64,000 nt of DNA from Hepsetus odoe (GCA_017165825.1 CM029367.1:4343724-4407723), one strand, 5' to 3'; shown: positions 26,118-38,969, numbered from the stretch's first letter. Notes: generated by a model not told the origin, from the sequence alone. Translations and numbers: made by a program.

Positions 26118-27802
26118 AGCAGTACTTCCTATGCGTGTGTGTGTGTGTGTGTATGTGTTAGGTGTAAAATTATTAATTCTCTACGCATTCATTTACTTAC
26201 TCACTCAGAATATAGAACAGAACACAGATCCGTCACAACCTCAACCATTAGCAATTAAAATTAGATTAGTGTTCCACGGAGCGAGAATCAAAATAAAGCA
26301 ACACCAAGTTTGGAACGAAATCAAGTAATTATCAGGGTTCATGTCTTAATAAGAGTGAGAGAGAGCACAGAAGCATGGAAGCTGGGCTAGACTCCCTCTA
26401 ACATATTCACTACCTCAGTGATCCAAACGACAGTGCTGCAAGGTGCAACAAGCAAGACGAAAATGTGATGCATGTGTTAAAACTCAGCAAACGTAACGAC
26501 CAAGAAGAGCTGTCCCACTAATTGTCATTTCTCAGATGGCCGGTGGCTGGAAGCTTAGAGTTATGGACCTCTAAATATTGTCCTTGTCAAAATTAAACCT
26601 TGATGGAAAAACAACTTTATAACGTCCAGCAGGTTCCAGGTTTTATTCATACAGCTGACCTCATGTGCATTTCAATGATTAACACGTTATTATCAGCCAC
26701 TTATTTGTATTAAAAATAGAAATAAAGACACAGCTGTATCATATAAACCCATATTTTTCTTAAAAAAATCTTATTGTCTTGTTCAAATTACAGCCTTAGA
26801 GAGGACACTGAAGTTGCTCAGTTTTGAAGTTTTGCTCAGATGCACTACAAATACAAGTTCCTTTTGACTGGTGCATGTGCAAATGTGGCAAAAGTACATT
26901 TTTACTTTAGTGCAAATACTAAACAAAGTAAAAAAGTAAGTATTTTAAAATGATAATTCTCCCATCATGAATGTCACACCCAATACATCTGTATTTCACT
27001 GTTCACTTTCTTTTTCCATTTTGTCTGTTGTACATGATCTGCATCAGTGGAAACACCAGTGCATCATCTGCTTGTGTGCTTTATGTCTGTTTGAGATAAA
27101 ATGAGTCTTGATGTTGGGTAGGCTGGCAGTATTTCAAAATAAAAGCGATGGATAATTAACTAATGCATTAAAACTAATGGAAGGAGTCCGTTTTGAAAAT
27201 GTGATGAGTAAAACATACAGAAGAAAGTAGAAACTACAGATACTTGCGTTACACATATTTCTGCTTTGTTCCTTCCCACCTCTGACCACGAAAGTAATGC
27301 ATCTCAGCTGAGAATCTCACTATTATAGCAGGGTGCAGTGAGAATCTTGCCTTGTTCAGGATGAAATTTCACTCGGCAAGTACTGAAGCTATTCTAGATG
27401 GAAGATCTAGATAACTGCTTCAGAGTTTCTCATACTTAAGTGGTTCTTACACTGGGTGGCCACTCCATTTACACACTTTTATGGAGTATTTCCTGTCCAC
27501 GAAAGTTCAGTAGCCATTGATGATCATGGTGTCACATTGTGCCCTATACAACCTTATTAGAGGAGAATAGTGTTTGCAGTCATTGATCCCAGCTGTTGTT
27601 GTGCAGGCTGTTTGTGAGAGTTAGCGTAGAGTGGAGTTGCTGAGGTCTCAGTTTAGCCTCAGCACACTGGCAAACACTGTCTGCTCCAGCTACCATCAAA
27701 TCCATCACGTCCACTCATGCGACAGCCCTTTCACAGACGTCCTTTTGGGACTGGAGAGGGGAGGTTTGTGACAGTGCTTGCAGAAATGTGTCTTGTGTGT
27801 TC

Positions 27803-27805
<3 letters not shown>
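26118..27805. other. Gene-free stretch
   Basis: A short (TG)n lies at 26134-26152. Otherwise I see no exon, RNA gene or clear transposon. Confidence 0.4.
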
Positions 27806-27838
<33 letters not shown>

Positions 27839-27865
27839 TGTGTGCGTGCGTGTGTGTTTGTGTGT
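27806..27865. repeat. (TG)n microsatellite
   Basis: About 60 bases of TG repeat with GCGCG interruptions. Confidence 0.95.
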
Positions 27866-28404
27866 TAAATTTTTTTTAACAGTTTGATACTGAATAATTA
27901 TGAATGATTACATGACTTGTCAGTTTCTCTTTTTGATTATGACATAGTTTAAATGACCCACACATAATAAGTGCAGTAATAAACAAAGGATTCTTCTTGA
28001 GCTGCACACTCAAGCTGAGAGTATTTTTGGAACCTTTTATTTTTTTAAGAATGTAGTGGTGGGTATTTACATAGTTGGGTTAAGGGGTAGCATAGTGATG
28101 CAGTGGTTAATGCTGTTGCCTTTTAATGGCTCCTGCGCATAAATAAGAAATGTGTTTGTAAAAAAAAAGTTAAATAAAATAGTTATGGAAAGGTTCTCGG
28201 GTTTTTTCCTAGCACACCCTTCAACCTTCAAGACAAATGGTTTAGATAATAGAAAGGGGAGTGGGTGGATGTGTTTACAATGATTATTGTCATTTCTGAT
28301 CAAATTACTGTTAATTTTTGTAATTAAGTAGTGTAGGTTTATTATATATTAGGAATGGGCGTTTCAAGGAAAAATTGTGTTTGATATTAATTAAGACGTA
28401 TTAA

Positions 28405-28610
28405 CAGGGGCAGTGACAGTCTAGTGGTTAGGGACCAGGATTAGAAGGTTTTGTGTTCAAATCCTAGACCAGTAGGTTGCCCTGAGGTACCCTTGAGCAA
28501 GATTCCATCCCGTTCAGTGCTTCCGGGGTGTTTTAAATAGCTGCACGCACGTATGGGTAAAAATTATGGGCTGCATTTTGTTGTGTGCTGTGCTGTGTTA
28601 CAATGACAAT

Positions 28611-28613
<3 letters not shown>
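28405..28613 (+). mobile_element. tRNA-derived SINE, plus strand
   Basis: The head GGGGCAGTGACAGTCTAGTG, a decayed B-box (TGTGTTCAAATCC) and the body GGTTGCCCTGAGGTACCCTT are present. It ends in GTTACAATGACAATTG and runs into a TG/TA microsatellite at 28612-28655. Confidence 0.82.
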
Positions 28614-28655
<42 letters not shown>

Positions 28656-28656
<1 letters not shown>

Positions 28657-31499
28657 TTGCAGTTTCTGTGAAAATTTGTATCTCTTAGTGGATCTGGTCT
28701 TGTACTGCTAATGCAATGTGAAGCTGAAGGGTCCTGTGTGTCATTTGTGCAGGTTCTGCAGAAGGACCAGTCTTCTTTGTGATTGAGACTAATTCTTTCT
28801 GTCATGCAGCCCAGCATCAGCTATCCCACCTTTTGCAGCGCAGGCACTTCACATGCTTTGGTGTCTAATTGATGCTCTGTCCTTTTGTTGCCAGATTATG
28901 CCGCTTTTCATGCTTGCAGGTACCACCTGTGGTGCCTGTTATCTGCTAGAGCAGACATTATACACGCTGGGACTACAAGACTAATGAATAGGCTTTAGAA
29001 AAAGTTGCGTTTTGGGGAATCTCTCGGAAAATCCTCAACCCTTAGAGGTGATAACCGTTGATGTGTATTGTCACTCATAGGTTTGGGAAACATTGTATTT
29101 TTTGCTGATGGTGAGGACTCTAAATTGTCTGTCCTATCATATTTGAGTGTTTCATGTAGAGGAGGAGATACCTTAATGATCTGAATTTGATGTTTAAGTG
29201 GAGCCTTAAGGGAAAGGATAGAGCCAAGCTTGAACCCACAACCTCTTGGTCCAGAGATGACTATCATATAGACTACCAGAACGCTGACATTACTGAGTGG
29301 AATGAATAGGTCGACTCAAAAAATGTAAATGGAATTCTTTACCTATTCTAATTAAATTCATACAATGTAACTTCATTATTTACCGCAACAAAAAATATTA
29401 TTTCATGGATCACATTTGTTTGTTTCTGGCTTAATTTGTCATGATTTATGTTGTTTTGTTGGAACACTGGCCATGCCAGGGGAAGCACATGGACCGCGAT
29501 GGGATGACAGGGTGCAGAATGAGACCCAACAGCAGGTTTAGGCGGTGGGGAAGGTGTGTGTGTGCGGCTACAGAAGCAGAGCAGGGCACTCTATTCATTA
29601 TCACACCCAGGAAACAACAACAGGCCAAATGAAAACAAATGTGACCATTTCTCTTTCTCTCTTGCTTTCCCGCTGTCTGTCTGTCTGTCTCTCGCCCTCG
29701 CTCGCCCCAGTTTTTGCTCTGAATCCAATTCGCTGCCAAGATTGCGGCTCTGACCCGACACCAGGGACTGCAGTGCAAACCAAACTCTGTGTATTAGGCA
29801 GCCTGTTATTACATTTTGCAAAATACGTCTGCTGTTATTTTTCCGACCATGCAGTCTGCAGGGGCTTGAATTTCCATGTATTTGCCTCACTTTTTGATTC
29901 TCACTCACTTAATTCCAATTCTAAGTTTTCTAACTTAAATCCAGGGTATTGATAATGGGTAATGATATCAAACTACTGCTGTTTTTAAGAGTGGAGACAT
30001 TCTGATCTGGCCTTTACCCAAGCTGACAAAAAAATAACAGTGTAAATGCTAAGCAGCTGAGCAGTTACTCTTAAGAGAAATGTGATTATAATGTGTTTAA
30101 TAAAATAAAACAAGAATAGTTAAATAAATAGGGAATGAAAATAATACTTTTTTTAAATGAATATAAATTACATATATTTTGTTAGCATTGATGACTAGAA
30201 TTCCTCCCAATGTGCGGAATACTCAGGAGGAACATTTAAAAGTCAACTCTTAGAGAATTTAAATAAACCTGTGATGAAATTCCCTCAGTGTGGAATGACC
30301 TGTGGATCAGGTTGGCTCTCTAAATAATGAATCGACCCAGGACACTGAGTGGATCCAGTTTCTATCTGCGGCTCTTTCAGCAGGTCGCCTGCCCCATGCT
30401 TGGCATCACACATACACTGGCTGCTTGTAGTTCCTAACACCTGTCGCCTAGTAACAGCAGTCAACCTGACCTGCTCAAGTTATGACTGTCCGATAAACCA
30501 TTTAACCAGTGGTTGAGTGTCAGATTAAGTGTCAGAGACTGGCAGGTTCTAATATATCTGCCATCTCACCTTACTATGTCATTATAAAGCTGAAAAGAAT
30601 AATCCGTTTTTGAACAAACAATAATATGGCATTTAAAGGCACCACTTCTGGGTTCATGTTTAGAAGGTCTTTATGACAGTATTGAATTGTGTTTTTTATT
30701 GCAGTTTTATTAATGTTGAATGCTCCTGATGGTAATTTTTTTGTCATTTAATATTGTAAGCCATTATTTATCACAATACAATCCCAATCACAGTTTTAAA
30801 GATGAATTTTTAGTTGACTTTTCCAATCACACAATCTGTAATTTTGAGTTTCTAATGATTAAAAGTTGCTTTATGTGAGGAGGTTTTCATTCTATAAATT
30901 GAATAATTCAAAGCTCTTAAATATGTAATACGACACTCATCGTTGAGCTCTCAAGCCAAGTACTAAATTTTAAAAACAAGTCCTACATTTTCTGGAACAG
31001 TTGTCAAGAGAAAGGTTAGTTTTTTTTTTACATTTCATTCATTCATTCATTCATTCATCCATTTATTTATACATTTTTTAATATAAGTACTGGAAATCTC
31101 AGCCTTCTGGAAGAAAGTTCTAAAGGACTGCAGTAATAGTTAGCCCAAAAAAAAAACAACCAAAAAAAAAGAATTGTTTATAATTTTTGGCACAAAGTTT
31201 TTGCATCTTGGTGTTGAGTATGGTAATTCAGACCGTTTTAAATGAGAGGGCACTAAGTGCAAGGAGAACCTGCCTTTGCTATTTCTTCTTAAATACAAAA
31301 TGTATGAAATATATTATAATTCAGAATCAGACTGTAAAATATTATTACATATTCACATTTTCCTGAACCAGCCCTTTCCCTCCATAATCCAAATAAAAAG
31401 TATTTTTCCTGAACCAGGCTTTTCCTCATTAATCCAAATAATCAGTAATCATATTAACATAAAACACGTGGCAGTTTGTTATACACACCTGTCTTTTAA
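28656..31499. other. Gene-free stretch
   Basis: No exon is recognised. The pair of overlapping frames at 29441-29952 covers CT/GT-rich low-complexity sequence and shows no domain. A tetranucleotide (ATTC)n run lies at about 31031-31063. Two A-runs lie at about 31147-31170. Confidence 0.4.
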
Positions 31500-31751
31500 A
31501 GTGAAAGTGACAACCCTTGTCATTGCGAGGTCACAGCACAGCAAGTGTGAACCACAACAAAATTGGACCTCTGCTTTTAACCCATGCACACAAACACCGT
31601 GCAGCAGTGGGCAGCTATTGAAAGCACCCGGGGAGCAGTGATGGGGACGGTACCTTGCTCAGGGGTACCTCAGGGCAACCTACTTGGGAGGGAATTGAAC
31701 CCACAATCTTCTGATGCGGGGCAACTCCCTAACCACTAGGCCACCGCTGCA
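31500..31751 (-). mobile_element. tRNA-derived SINE, minus strand
   Basis: This is the same subfamily as at 13624-13848: read on + it begins GTGAAAGTGACAACCCTTGT and ends at the tRNA-like head GGCCACCGCTGC. It is more complete than that copy, retaining the TGCAGCAGTGGGCAGC segment. Confidence 0.87.
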
Positions 31752-32734
31752 CTTATTAGGTACGTTACCAAATACTTAGCATGTAGGTGCACTTTGTAGG
31801 TTTACAGTTTGATTGCATCTGTTGGCGCAGTTTATTTGGCCCGAAAGCTACTATAACTACAGTTTTACCCACTTTGTGCACCTCTTCAATATGTAGTACA
31901 ATACTGCTGCTGGATATCCTTTAACTGGTCTGGTTTTAGCTGCAGATTCTGTATTGACTATTTCTGTTCTCGTGGTGACAAGAAAAGCAGAGAAAAAGAA
32001 AAGAAAAAAAAAGAAAAGCAGACCACACTAATTGTTCTGCTGTTTTACTACTACTGATTCATAAAGAGTCGTTAAGAGGTTTATTAGAGCATTATACAAG
32101 CATCAACTGGTTTTGCCAGTGAGCTGTACAAGTGGCAGAATGTAAAAGGACAAGGTAAAATAATTAGATGGAAGTAGTTATTGGGGTGTAAGCCTGAGGG
32201 AACATGTAGACATCAGAGGAACTGGTTGAGTGATACTTAGGCAACATATTGTTTTTAATGTTGATATGTATTAAAGAGTATGTATTACACCCATTCTGAT
32301 AATATGAAATAACATTCACTTGTTTGGCATGTATTACAATTACAATTCCTTATAAAAAGCTTCAGCTGAGAATCATCTGGAAGAAAGATAGACAGATAAC
32401 TGATCTTTTGTCAGATGTTCAGATTGAGAGACTTTTCTTAAATTTAACCCTGGGTTTAACGCTGGGTCACCTCCTTGCATCTGAAGTCAAATATTACTGA
32501 AGTTATCTCAAAATCTAGCTGAGCAAGTGGTTAGAAGCTAATATGGCAGGAAACGAGCTTCTTCCATTGGCTATAACAAACATAACCCAACAGATCTAAC
32601 CATGTTCTTTGCTGCCTGGACTTTCTTTCCAATCAGCTTTTAATTCACAAACACAAGAGCATTTCAAGGGAGAGCTCCAGCTGGGGGGCACAAGAAAAGG
32701 GACTGTCCCTGAAAAATAATTGTGCTTTGCAGTT
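31752..32734. other. Gene-free stretch
   Basis: No exon, RNA gene or clear repeat is visible apart from an A/G-rich run near 31981-32020. Confidence 0.45.
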
Positions 32735-32746
32735 AAACATGGAATT

Positions 32747-33045
32747 TAGGTGGTGCATTGCGTAGCACTGTCACCTCACAGCTAGAAGATCCTGGGCTTG
32801 ATTCCCAGGAGGTCCTTTCTGTGTGGAGTTTGCATGTTCTCCCCGCGTCTATGTGGGTTTCCTTTCGGGGGCTACAGTTTCCTCTTACCATCCAAAGACA
32901 TGCGGTTGGATTTGCGATGAAAAATTGTCTGTAGGTCAGTTCTGCAACAGACTGGCGACCTGTCCAGGGTGTGTCCCCAACTTTTGCCCTGTGAGAGCTG
33001 GCATAGGCTCCAGCACCGCCGGCAACCCTAATTAGTGAGAGCGTG
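32747..33045 (+). mobile_element. tRNA-derived SINE (V-SINE-like) with L2-like tail
   Basis: The head (GCGTAGCACTGTCACCTCAC, with a B-box-like GGGCTTGATTCCC) leads into a central domain (GTGGAGTTTGCATGTTCTCC) widespread in fish SINEs. The tail is L2-like (GCGACCTGTCCAGGGTGTGT). A perfect 12-base duplication, AAACATGGAATT, flanks it at 32735-32746 and 33046-33057. It is a different SINE family from the one at 12328. Confidence 0.92.
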
Positions 33046-33064
33046 AAACATGGAATTCATCAAT

Positions 33065-33065
33065 G

Positions 33066-33115
<50 letters not shown>
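33065..33115. repeat. (TA)n/(TG)n microsatellite
   Basis: About 14 bases of TA repeat followed by about 35 bases of TG repeat. Confidence 0.95.
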
Positions 33116-34227
33116 TATGTTTGTTGGTCTATATTCTGTGTCCTTATCAGTTGCAGCAAGGTTTCAGATGTGAAATCCTTTTGCTATTCACTTTCTCCCC
33201 TGTGGAATATCATTAGGACTAAATAGCAGCAAACAAACAGTCCCACTGCTGTAATTAGCCTGATTACACAGAGGTTGCACTTGGCCCGATTACACATCAT
33301 TAATTTCGACCTTACATTTCCCTTAATTAAATTGCATGTCACACTGGGTCTCCAGCAAATACAGTTAACACACTTTGGACACCTTTATTTACTCATTTGG
33401 TTGCTTACTTATCCTCTGTGTCTTCATTTAAAGTGAGTTACGCCTCACAAGGTGGACATCTCGATTAGCAGGGAACTGGAGGAATTAGCCTTGACAGTGA
33501 ACGTCCCTGGTTAGCCGAATCTACATCCACCGTGAACTGAGGTTGGTGCCTCGTCACTTAGTTTGATGCATAAATCATTCCTTATCCAGAATTAATGCAG
33601 TTGATATAAAGCCCCCTCGTTTCAGTGGATGCTGTGAGCTCTGAAGCTTTGTGTAGTTCCTTGAAGGTGCTTTTAGTGTAAAAGGTATGAACCATATTCA
33701 GAAGTCCCAGGACAGTTCATGTTGTTGTTTTTGCTTTCCTCTTTCTCTTCCCCATGCTCAGCCTGGAAAACCATCATAGGAAGAACCTGCATTTTATGCC
33801 TAATGATCAATGGAAAGATACAGTAAACATCCTGTGGAGATGAGTCGGTGATGAGGAGACAAACTTTAAAGGTTGTCAGAAATCGCTTGCATGTGTTTTG
33901 TTTAAATGGGACTAAAAACAGGGATTATTTACAGGAAGAGCAGAATAGTCCAGGCTTTGTAAAGCTACATTTCATCAAAAGTGAAGAGGCAAAACATTTT
34001 TATTGCAGTGAAAGTGTTGCTCATGTTTGGCTTATGCTTAGGATGTCTTGAGAGAAGTATGGCAAATTTGAAACATCAGATTGTTCTGTGCTACAATTTC
34101 TTGACTGAGAAATGCTGTTTGTATTCAAGTTACCAAGCTTAGGTATCATTGGTCAGGCTGTCCATCTGGGCAGCTGTGACAATGAAGACCAATAAACATT
34201 CGGGACAAATAAGCAGTCCCAGACATT
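33116..34227. other. Gene-free stretch with possible conserved block
   Basis: No exon is recognised. Around 33240-33340 there is a TAATTA (33252-33257), two GATTACAC words and a TTAATTAA (33323-33330). Such motif density suits a homeodomain-bound enhancer, but I cannot test conservation. Confidence 0.35.
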
Positions 34228-34575
34228 TTTTTTTTTCAAAATTGAAAAAAATATCCCAGTGTTGGATCAACTTTGATGAAATAGAAGCTGCACCATACCA
34301 TCCAGGCACAGCTTATTAACAAGGCCGACTCTCAGACTGTCAGTGCCACAGTAAGAAGAAGACTTGTGAGGAGCACCACAAAGAGGCCAACAATCACTTT
34401 AAAGGAGTGATAGAGTTCAGTGGCTGAGCCCGGAGTGAAGGTGCACCAGTCAACAACATCAAGAATTCTGCATACAGCAGTCCTGTATAAGAGGGTAGCT
34501 TAAGAGAAATCCTGAACCACCTCAAAGCATGCACCCTGAATTGACCAGAAAGCATCAGAATAACACAGATAAAAT
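34228..34575 (+). mobile_element. Tc1-like transposon remnant
   Basis: The stretch includes CTCAGACTGTCAGTGCCACA and AGGAGCACCACAAAGAGGCC, which I recognise as transposase-coding sequence of fish Tc1-like elements (the linker and paired-domain part). No open frame of useful length remains and neither terminus is visible, so it is an internal fragment. Confidence 0.6.
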
Positions 34576-35137
34576 ATGAGATAAGATATTCAGATAAGAT
34601 TTTTGGCTCAAATTAAAATGTTTGACACAAATGTAAAATTCCCTAACGTATGAGATTAGCACCATCGATTTTCGGCATTCCTTATCCTCAGCTATGATTA
34701 GATATTTTTTTCAAATTGATCGATGGTGCAAAATACAGGGATGTACTGCACGACAGTCTTCTGTGGTTTGTTAAAAGCTAAAGCTGGGAAGAAACTTGAT
34801 CTCAAACCCTAGGTGAAAACTACAGTAAAATGAAATGAAAAACAGAAAGTGAACATTCTGTGATGGCCACATCTGTTCTGATCTCAGGACCAGATCTGCT
34901 GCTCATGTGCTAATTGTAGGGCTTTGGACGGGTCTGCGGATACTCAACCCATACATGTGCTGCGCTGTGCACATTTGTCATTGCCAGCATTAAATATTTT
35001 GGTAAACAGCAACAGGAGCTTTTCAGTGGGAACGGATTAGATGTTTTAACTCCTCTAGAAGGTAACAAGCTTTGGTCACCATGACTTGCCAGTTCACCAA
35101 TTACTCTTCCTTTCATTTTTCAATGTACTAACCACTG

Positions 35138-35373
35138 TATACACACCATAAGACCTGCCATTTTGGAGACCCAGACTAATCACCACAGTTTTGCCCGTGT
35201 CAAAACCAGTCAGATCTTTTTGCTCGCTCATTTTCCTGAATCACTCTCAAGAAATTACTCTTCACTTGATGCCTAATCAATTAGTCTCCTTCACAGTTGC
35301 CATTGTAATGAAATAATCAAAGCTTTTCACATCACCAGTCAATGGCTGTAATGTTGTGGATGGTCGGTGTATA
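35138..35373. mobile_element. Non-autonomous DNA element just upstream of cdh23 coding exon
   Basis: The ends TATACACACC (left) and GGTCGGTGTATA (right) are imperfect inverted repeats. The interior (TGCCATTTTGGAGACCCAGA and GTCAATGGCTGTAATGTTGT) matches a very common fish short repeat whose ends read TACACCGATCAGCC-like. Its right end is 72 bases before the splice acceptor of the first cdh23 coding exon. Confidence 0.65.
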
Positions 35374-35445
35374 AGATGCTGTAAGGTGAAGCCTCACCTA
35401 TTTTGCGCACTCCTAATAACAACAAACTTTTGTGTGTTTCTGCAG

Positions 35446-35546
35446 TGCAGAGAAGGTGCAGGTGATGTGGAGTGAAGGTTCTGGTTGCAGGATGACGGTG
35501 GCCAAGCTGTTTCTCATCTTCTTCCTCCTACACTCGCTCAGTGAAG
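35446..35546 (+). CDS. cdh23: cadherin-23, first coding exon (signal peptide)
   Basis: Cadherin-23 is a giant single-pass cadherin that forms the upper part of tip links in hair-cell stereocilia, pairing with protocadherin-15. This exon follows a good acceptor (TGTGTGTTTCTGCAG) and ends GAAG/GTAAAA. Two in-frame ATGs exist, at 35465 and 35492. I prefer 35492 because it gives MTVAKLFLIFFLLHSLSE, a compact signal peptide with a basic residue and a leucine/phenylalanine core, and has A at -3. The upstream ATG would add MWSEGSGCR. The exon stops after the first base of a codon (phase 1), which joins the next exon to make Ala. That matches the human first coding exon as I recall it. No stop interrupts the frame. 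Alone this exon would not be diagnostic; the call rests on the next exon. Confidence 0.82.
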
Positions 35547-35548
35547 GT

Positions 35549-35550
<2 letters not shown>

Positions 35551-35580
<30 letters not shown>
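35551..35580. repeat. (AC)n microsatellite next to splice donor
   Basis: About 30 bases of AC repeat begin 4 bases after the splice donor of the first cdh23 coding exon. Confidence 0.95.
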
Positions 35581-35582
<2 letters not shown>

Positions 35583-36575
35583 AACAGACGCACCAGAACT
35601 GACATTCATAGTCTACTTTAGCCTCTGCAGCCTTTGCATTAACTTCATCCACCTCTCTGTGTCCTTTTCTGTTTCTCCTTGTCCTCCTCCACCCTTCTCC
35701 TTTTGTTCGCCGCGGCAACGTCTCATTACTTCTCCTCTTTCTTTCGACCTGTCGTCCTCTTGTCCTGTCTTACTCGCTCAATCAACTTTTTTACTTCGAG
35801 TCTGTCACTCAATCTTCACTCAAATGCTCTGACTGGGTCAACACTCAGCCCTTTCACAGTGTTTGCTGCGTAAACACACAGTTCGACACTGACGGAGCTT
35901 CAAGACAAACGCTAGACACCTCCAATCAGCCAGGCAGGCGAGCCACCGTGCTGAGTTATCAACACAATGCCACCATCACTTTACATCGCACCAAACAACT
36001 TTCTGATGCTCCCGCCCTCACATTTCCCCCCAAATTTCTCAATCTGTCTAGAGTAATTTCTCTTGTTCTGCAAAACTTAGTTTACCCCTTTCAGTTGTTG
36101 TTATTTTCAAAGGCTTATCATTTTATAAGTGTATTGATTATTGATTATTTTTATGGTATAAACATGTGTAATAGGAGATCAATCCCATCCAGGAGACAAA
36201 AAGTTCTAAATATATTTCTGGCAAAGGAGACTGCAGGCAATAGTGCCATCAATTTCTTCTACCTGTAAACATAAATGTTGGATGGGTCAAAAGCTTAGAG
36301 TTTGCCCTTTTCACCTTTCTTTCCTGTTATTTTCATTATAGCAACAAGGGAACAATAATTTACATCTCCTTTTTACAGGATAAGCTCTCTCTGTCACTCT
36401 CTCACTCACACTCTTCTGTTTCACTTGTGGTGCTAATAGCTGTGGCTGATCCTCTGGGAAACGTGTTCTCATGCTAATTATCACTCAGTGATTGTTGAGG
36501 GGTTTGTGGCCTCAAGTAAATCAAGAGAAATTAAGAGACACCAGATCACTTAACATGCCTGAACTTGGTGTTAAA

Positions 36576-36579
<4 letters not shown>

Positions 36580-36632
<53 letters not shown>

Positions 36633-36633
36633 G

Positions 36634-36709
<76 letters not shown>
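36580..36709. repeat. (GA)n microsatellite
   Basis: About 130 bases of GA repeat with one GGAGGAGC interruption, inside the cdh23 intron, purine strand on +. Confidence 0.97.
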
Positions 36710-36711
<2 letters not shown>

Positions 36712-36820
36712 CCATCCTGTGTGTCAGAGATATATAATGAGAAGTGAGGAGTTTATGAAGATGTGAAGAGATGTGATCAAACACAAGAGCCACTTCACTG
36801 ACTCTCATATCAGCTCAGTC

Positions 36821-36822
<2 letters not shown>

Positions 36823-36870
<48 letters not shown>
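36823..36870. repeat. (AC)n microsatellite
   Basis: About 48 bases of AC repeat inside the cdh23 intron. Confidence 0.96.
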
Positions 36871-36874
<4 letters not shown>

Positions 36875-37917
36875 CCCTTCATTTCACACCAAGTGATATG
36901 CCAAATTACTGCATCATTTCTCAGTCTTCATTTATTATCATGCTCCTGTGTGTTTTATTGCACAATAGCAGTTTTACAATCTATAAATATATCGTAAATA
37001 TAAAACAAACATTGAACCTTCTATGACTTACATGCTGTAAATGTGTGCTGATGTTTAAATGACAAACCCTGACAAAATGCAAATACATTTTTAATTTTGG
37101 GCTTTGTAAGGCTACATACAGCATTTTTATTTACTTTACCAATACTTTAAATTACTTTACCAATATATTCCAGTTATGTGTGAGTTTAAAGGCAGATGTA
37201 ACTAATGCAAGTGATATTTAAGCATTTCTTAGACCAACCTTTCCTAAAGTAGGTCATATATGCCCTTCTACATTCTTACACACCTCAGCCCACAACATTA
37301 TGCTGGGAAGATTCACGCTGGTGTTCGCTGATCTTCACAAACTGAAAGGAATTACTATCATTTAAATTCAGAAACCCAGGAAAGATCCTGTTTTAAACCA
37401 ACATTACTGCTTGTCCAGCTTTGAGAGTGAAAGCGTTTGAATGTGAAGCTAAACTAAAATAGCCAAAGCATTTTTTTGTAATTTTATTTTGGTAAAAAAC
37501 ATTTACATACATCAAGTTTCTGCAGACTGTTCTGCAGATGTGTCAGAAACGCCCCATTTTCAAGGTCCAGAATAGAATAGACTCATATGCCTTTTGCAAA
37601 AAAAATATATCCAGATACTTCACATTAAGGAAGAAAATCTGATTTCCAAATCCGATAACTGTTCCACACCGTTCCTTTTTCTGGATGCTGTAATGTGGGC
37701 CAAGGAAAGCACCTGACACCCACGAGCCATAATATTGTTCAGAAATTTGCTGTATTGCCCACACTATTTCAAGCGTCATATCTGTGTGATAATAAATAGA
37801 GAGCGATGCACTAATACAGATCACAGTTCTTGCTGACACTTGGAGTTGCTGACGATTGATGTGTTTTATTTTTTCTCATTCTTCATTTTGCATCTCTCTG
37901 CTTCAAACAGCTCTTCA

Positions 37918-37953
37918 CAGACAGACAGACAGACACACGCGTACACACACACA

Positions 37954-38017
<64 letters not shown>
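37918..38017. repeat. (ACAG)n/(AC)n microsatellite
   Basis: A short ACAG run passes into about 85 bases of AC repeat, inside the cdh23 intron. Confidence 0.96.
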
Positions 38018-38195
38018 ACACCCCTCACGTGGTGCAGTAGTGTCTCTATGGCCCACTGCCCGGATGGTTGATCAAAGCAATGCTGCTTTGTAGGCTGATC
38101 TTCCTGACAAAACGGCTTGTCTCCCCGCTGCCCCTGTAACACAGATGACACCCAGGAGAGAGGGAGTGGAAGAGAAAGAGAGGAGACAGAGACAG

Positions 38196-38308
<113 letters not shown>

Positions 38309-38894
38309 GTCTTTTAAGGAATCCTATGGAATTAGGCCAGATCTAGGCTTCTGAACAAACTGTAGGACATGTGCCATTTTTGGTGTGAAGCAAAAAATGG
38401 TATTGGTAGAGATTTTTTGCAAGTGTTTTCTGCACAAAATGCCTTCAAAGTGGTTTTAACAGAGTGACAGCCAAATCTGATCATCTGCTTGTTTCATTAC
38501 AAATAAAGTATAATTAGTCATGTTTAATTGGAATGGACTGCATTAAACATTAGATAAAACTAATCATTCTTAAACGATAGTTTGTTCCAAACTCATCAAA
38601 CCCCAGGAAATGGAATATTGTGATGCATATTGCACATCCAGAAAAGTTCCTTTTTTGCCAAAACTGTTTACATGTAAAGTCTTGATTGAAAAGCTCAGCC
38701 AGAAATCTGATTGGTCAGGATGTTCAAATCACACCATTAAAAGCAACGTGATTGTTTTGGAGGGTTGTTGTCTTAATGCTGCCCTCTGTGATAACAGTAA
38801 CCACTATGATGATGCAGAATGCAATATATAATGCAGACCTGTTGTTTGGGTGTTTTTACACAAACCTGACTAATCTCTGCTCTCTCTGCTGCAG

Positions 38895-38969
38895 CTGTTA
38901 ACCAACCACCACGGTTTCAGAATTACTTCTTCCAGTCATACCTGCTGATCTACGAGAATACTGCAGTGG
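38895..38969 (+). CDS. cdh23: cadherin-23, second coding exon (start of EC1)
   Basis: The exon encodes, after the shared Ala codon, VNQPPRF, then NYFFQSYLLIYE, then NTAVG. This closely matches the start of mature cadherin-23, which in human reads VNRLPFF ... NHFFDTYLLISEDTPVG. The Asn near the mature N-terminus and the Glu of the first calcium-site region (human E21) are kept. The human Asp-Thr-Pro is Asn-Thr-Ala here. There is no Trp2-type strand-swap motif, as expected for this tip-link cadherin. The splice sites are clean (TGCTGCAG/CTG and GTGG/GTGAGT). Length is 75 bases with phase-1 introns on both sides; the human exon, as I recall it, is 78. The next exon, completing EC1, is not in the window. 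Confidence 0.9.

Noticed and set aside
29441..29952. Overlapping open frames up to 135 residues on both strands
   Set aside because: No domain, no splice context and CT-rich low complexity; frames overlap on both strands as expected by chance.
35948..36268. 106-residue frame inside the cdh23 intron as a nested gene
   Set aside because: No recognisable domain, no promoter or polyadenylation context, and AT-rich codon content like random intron sequence.
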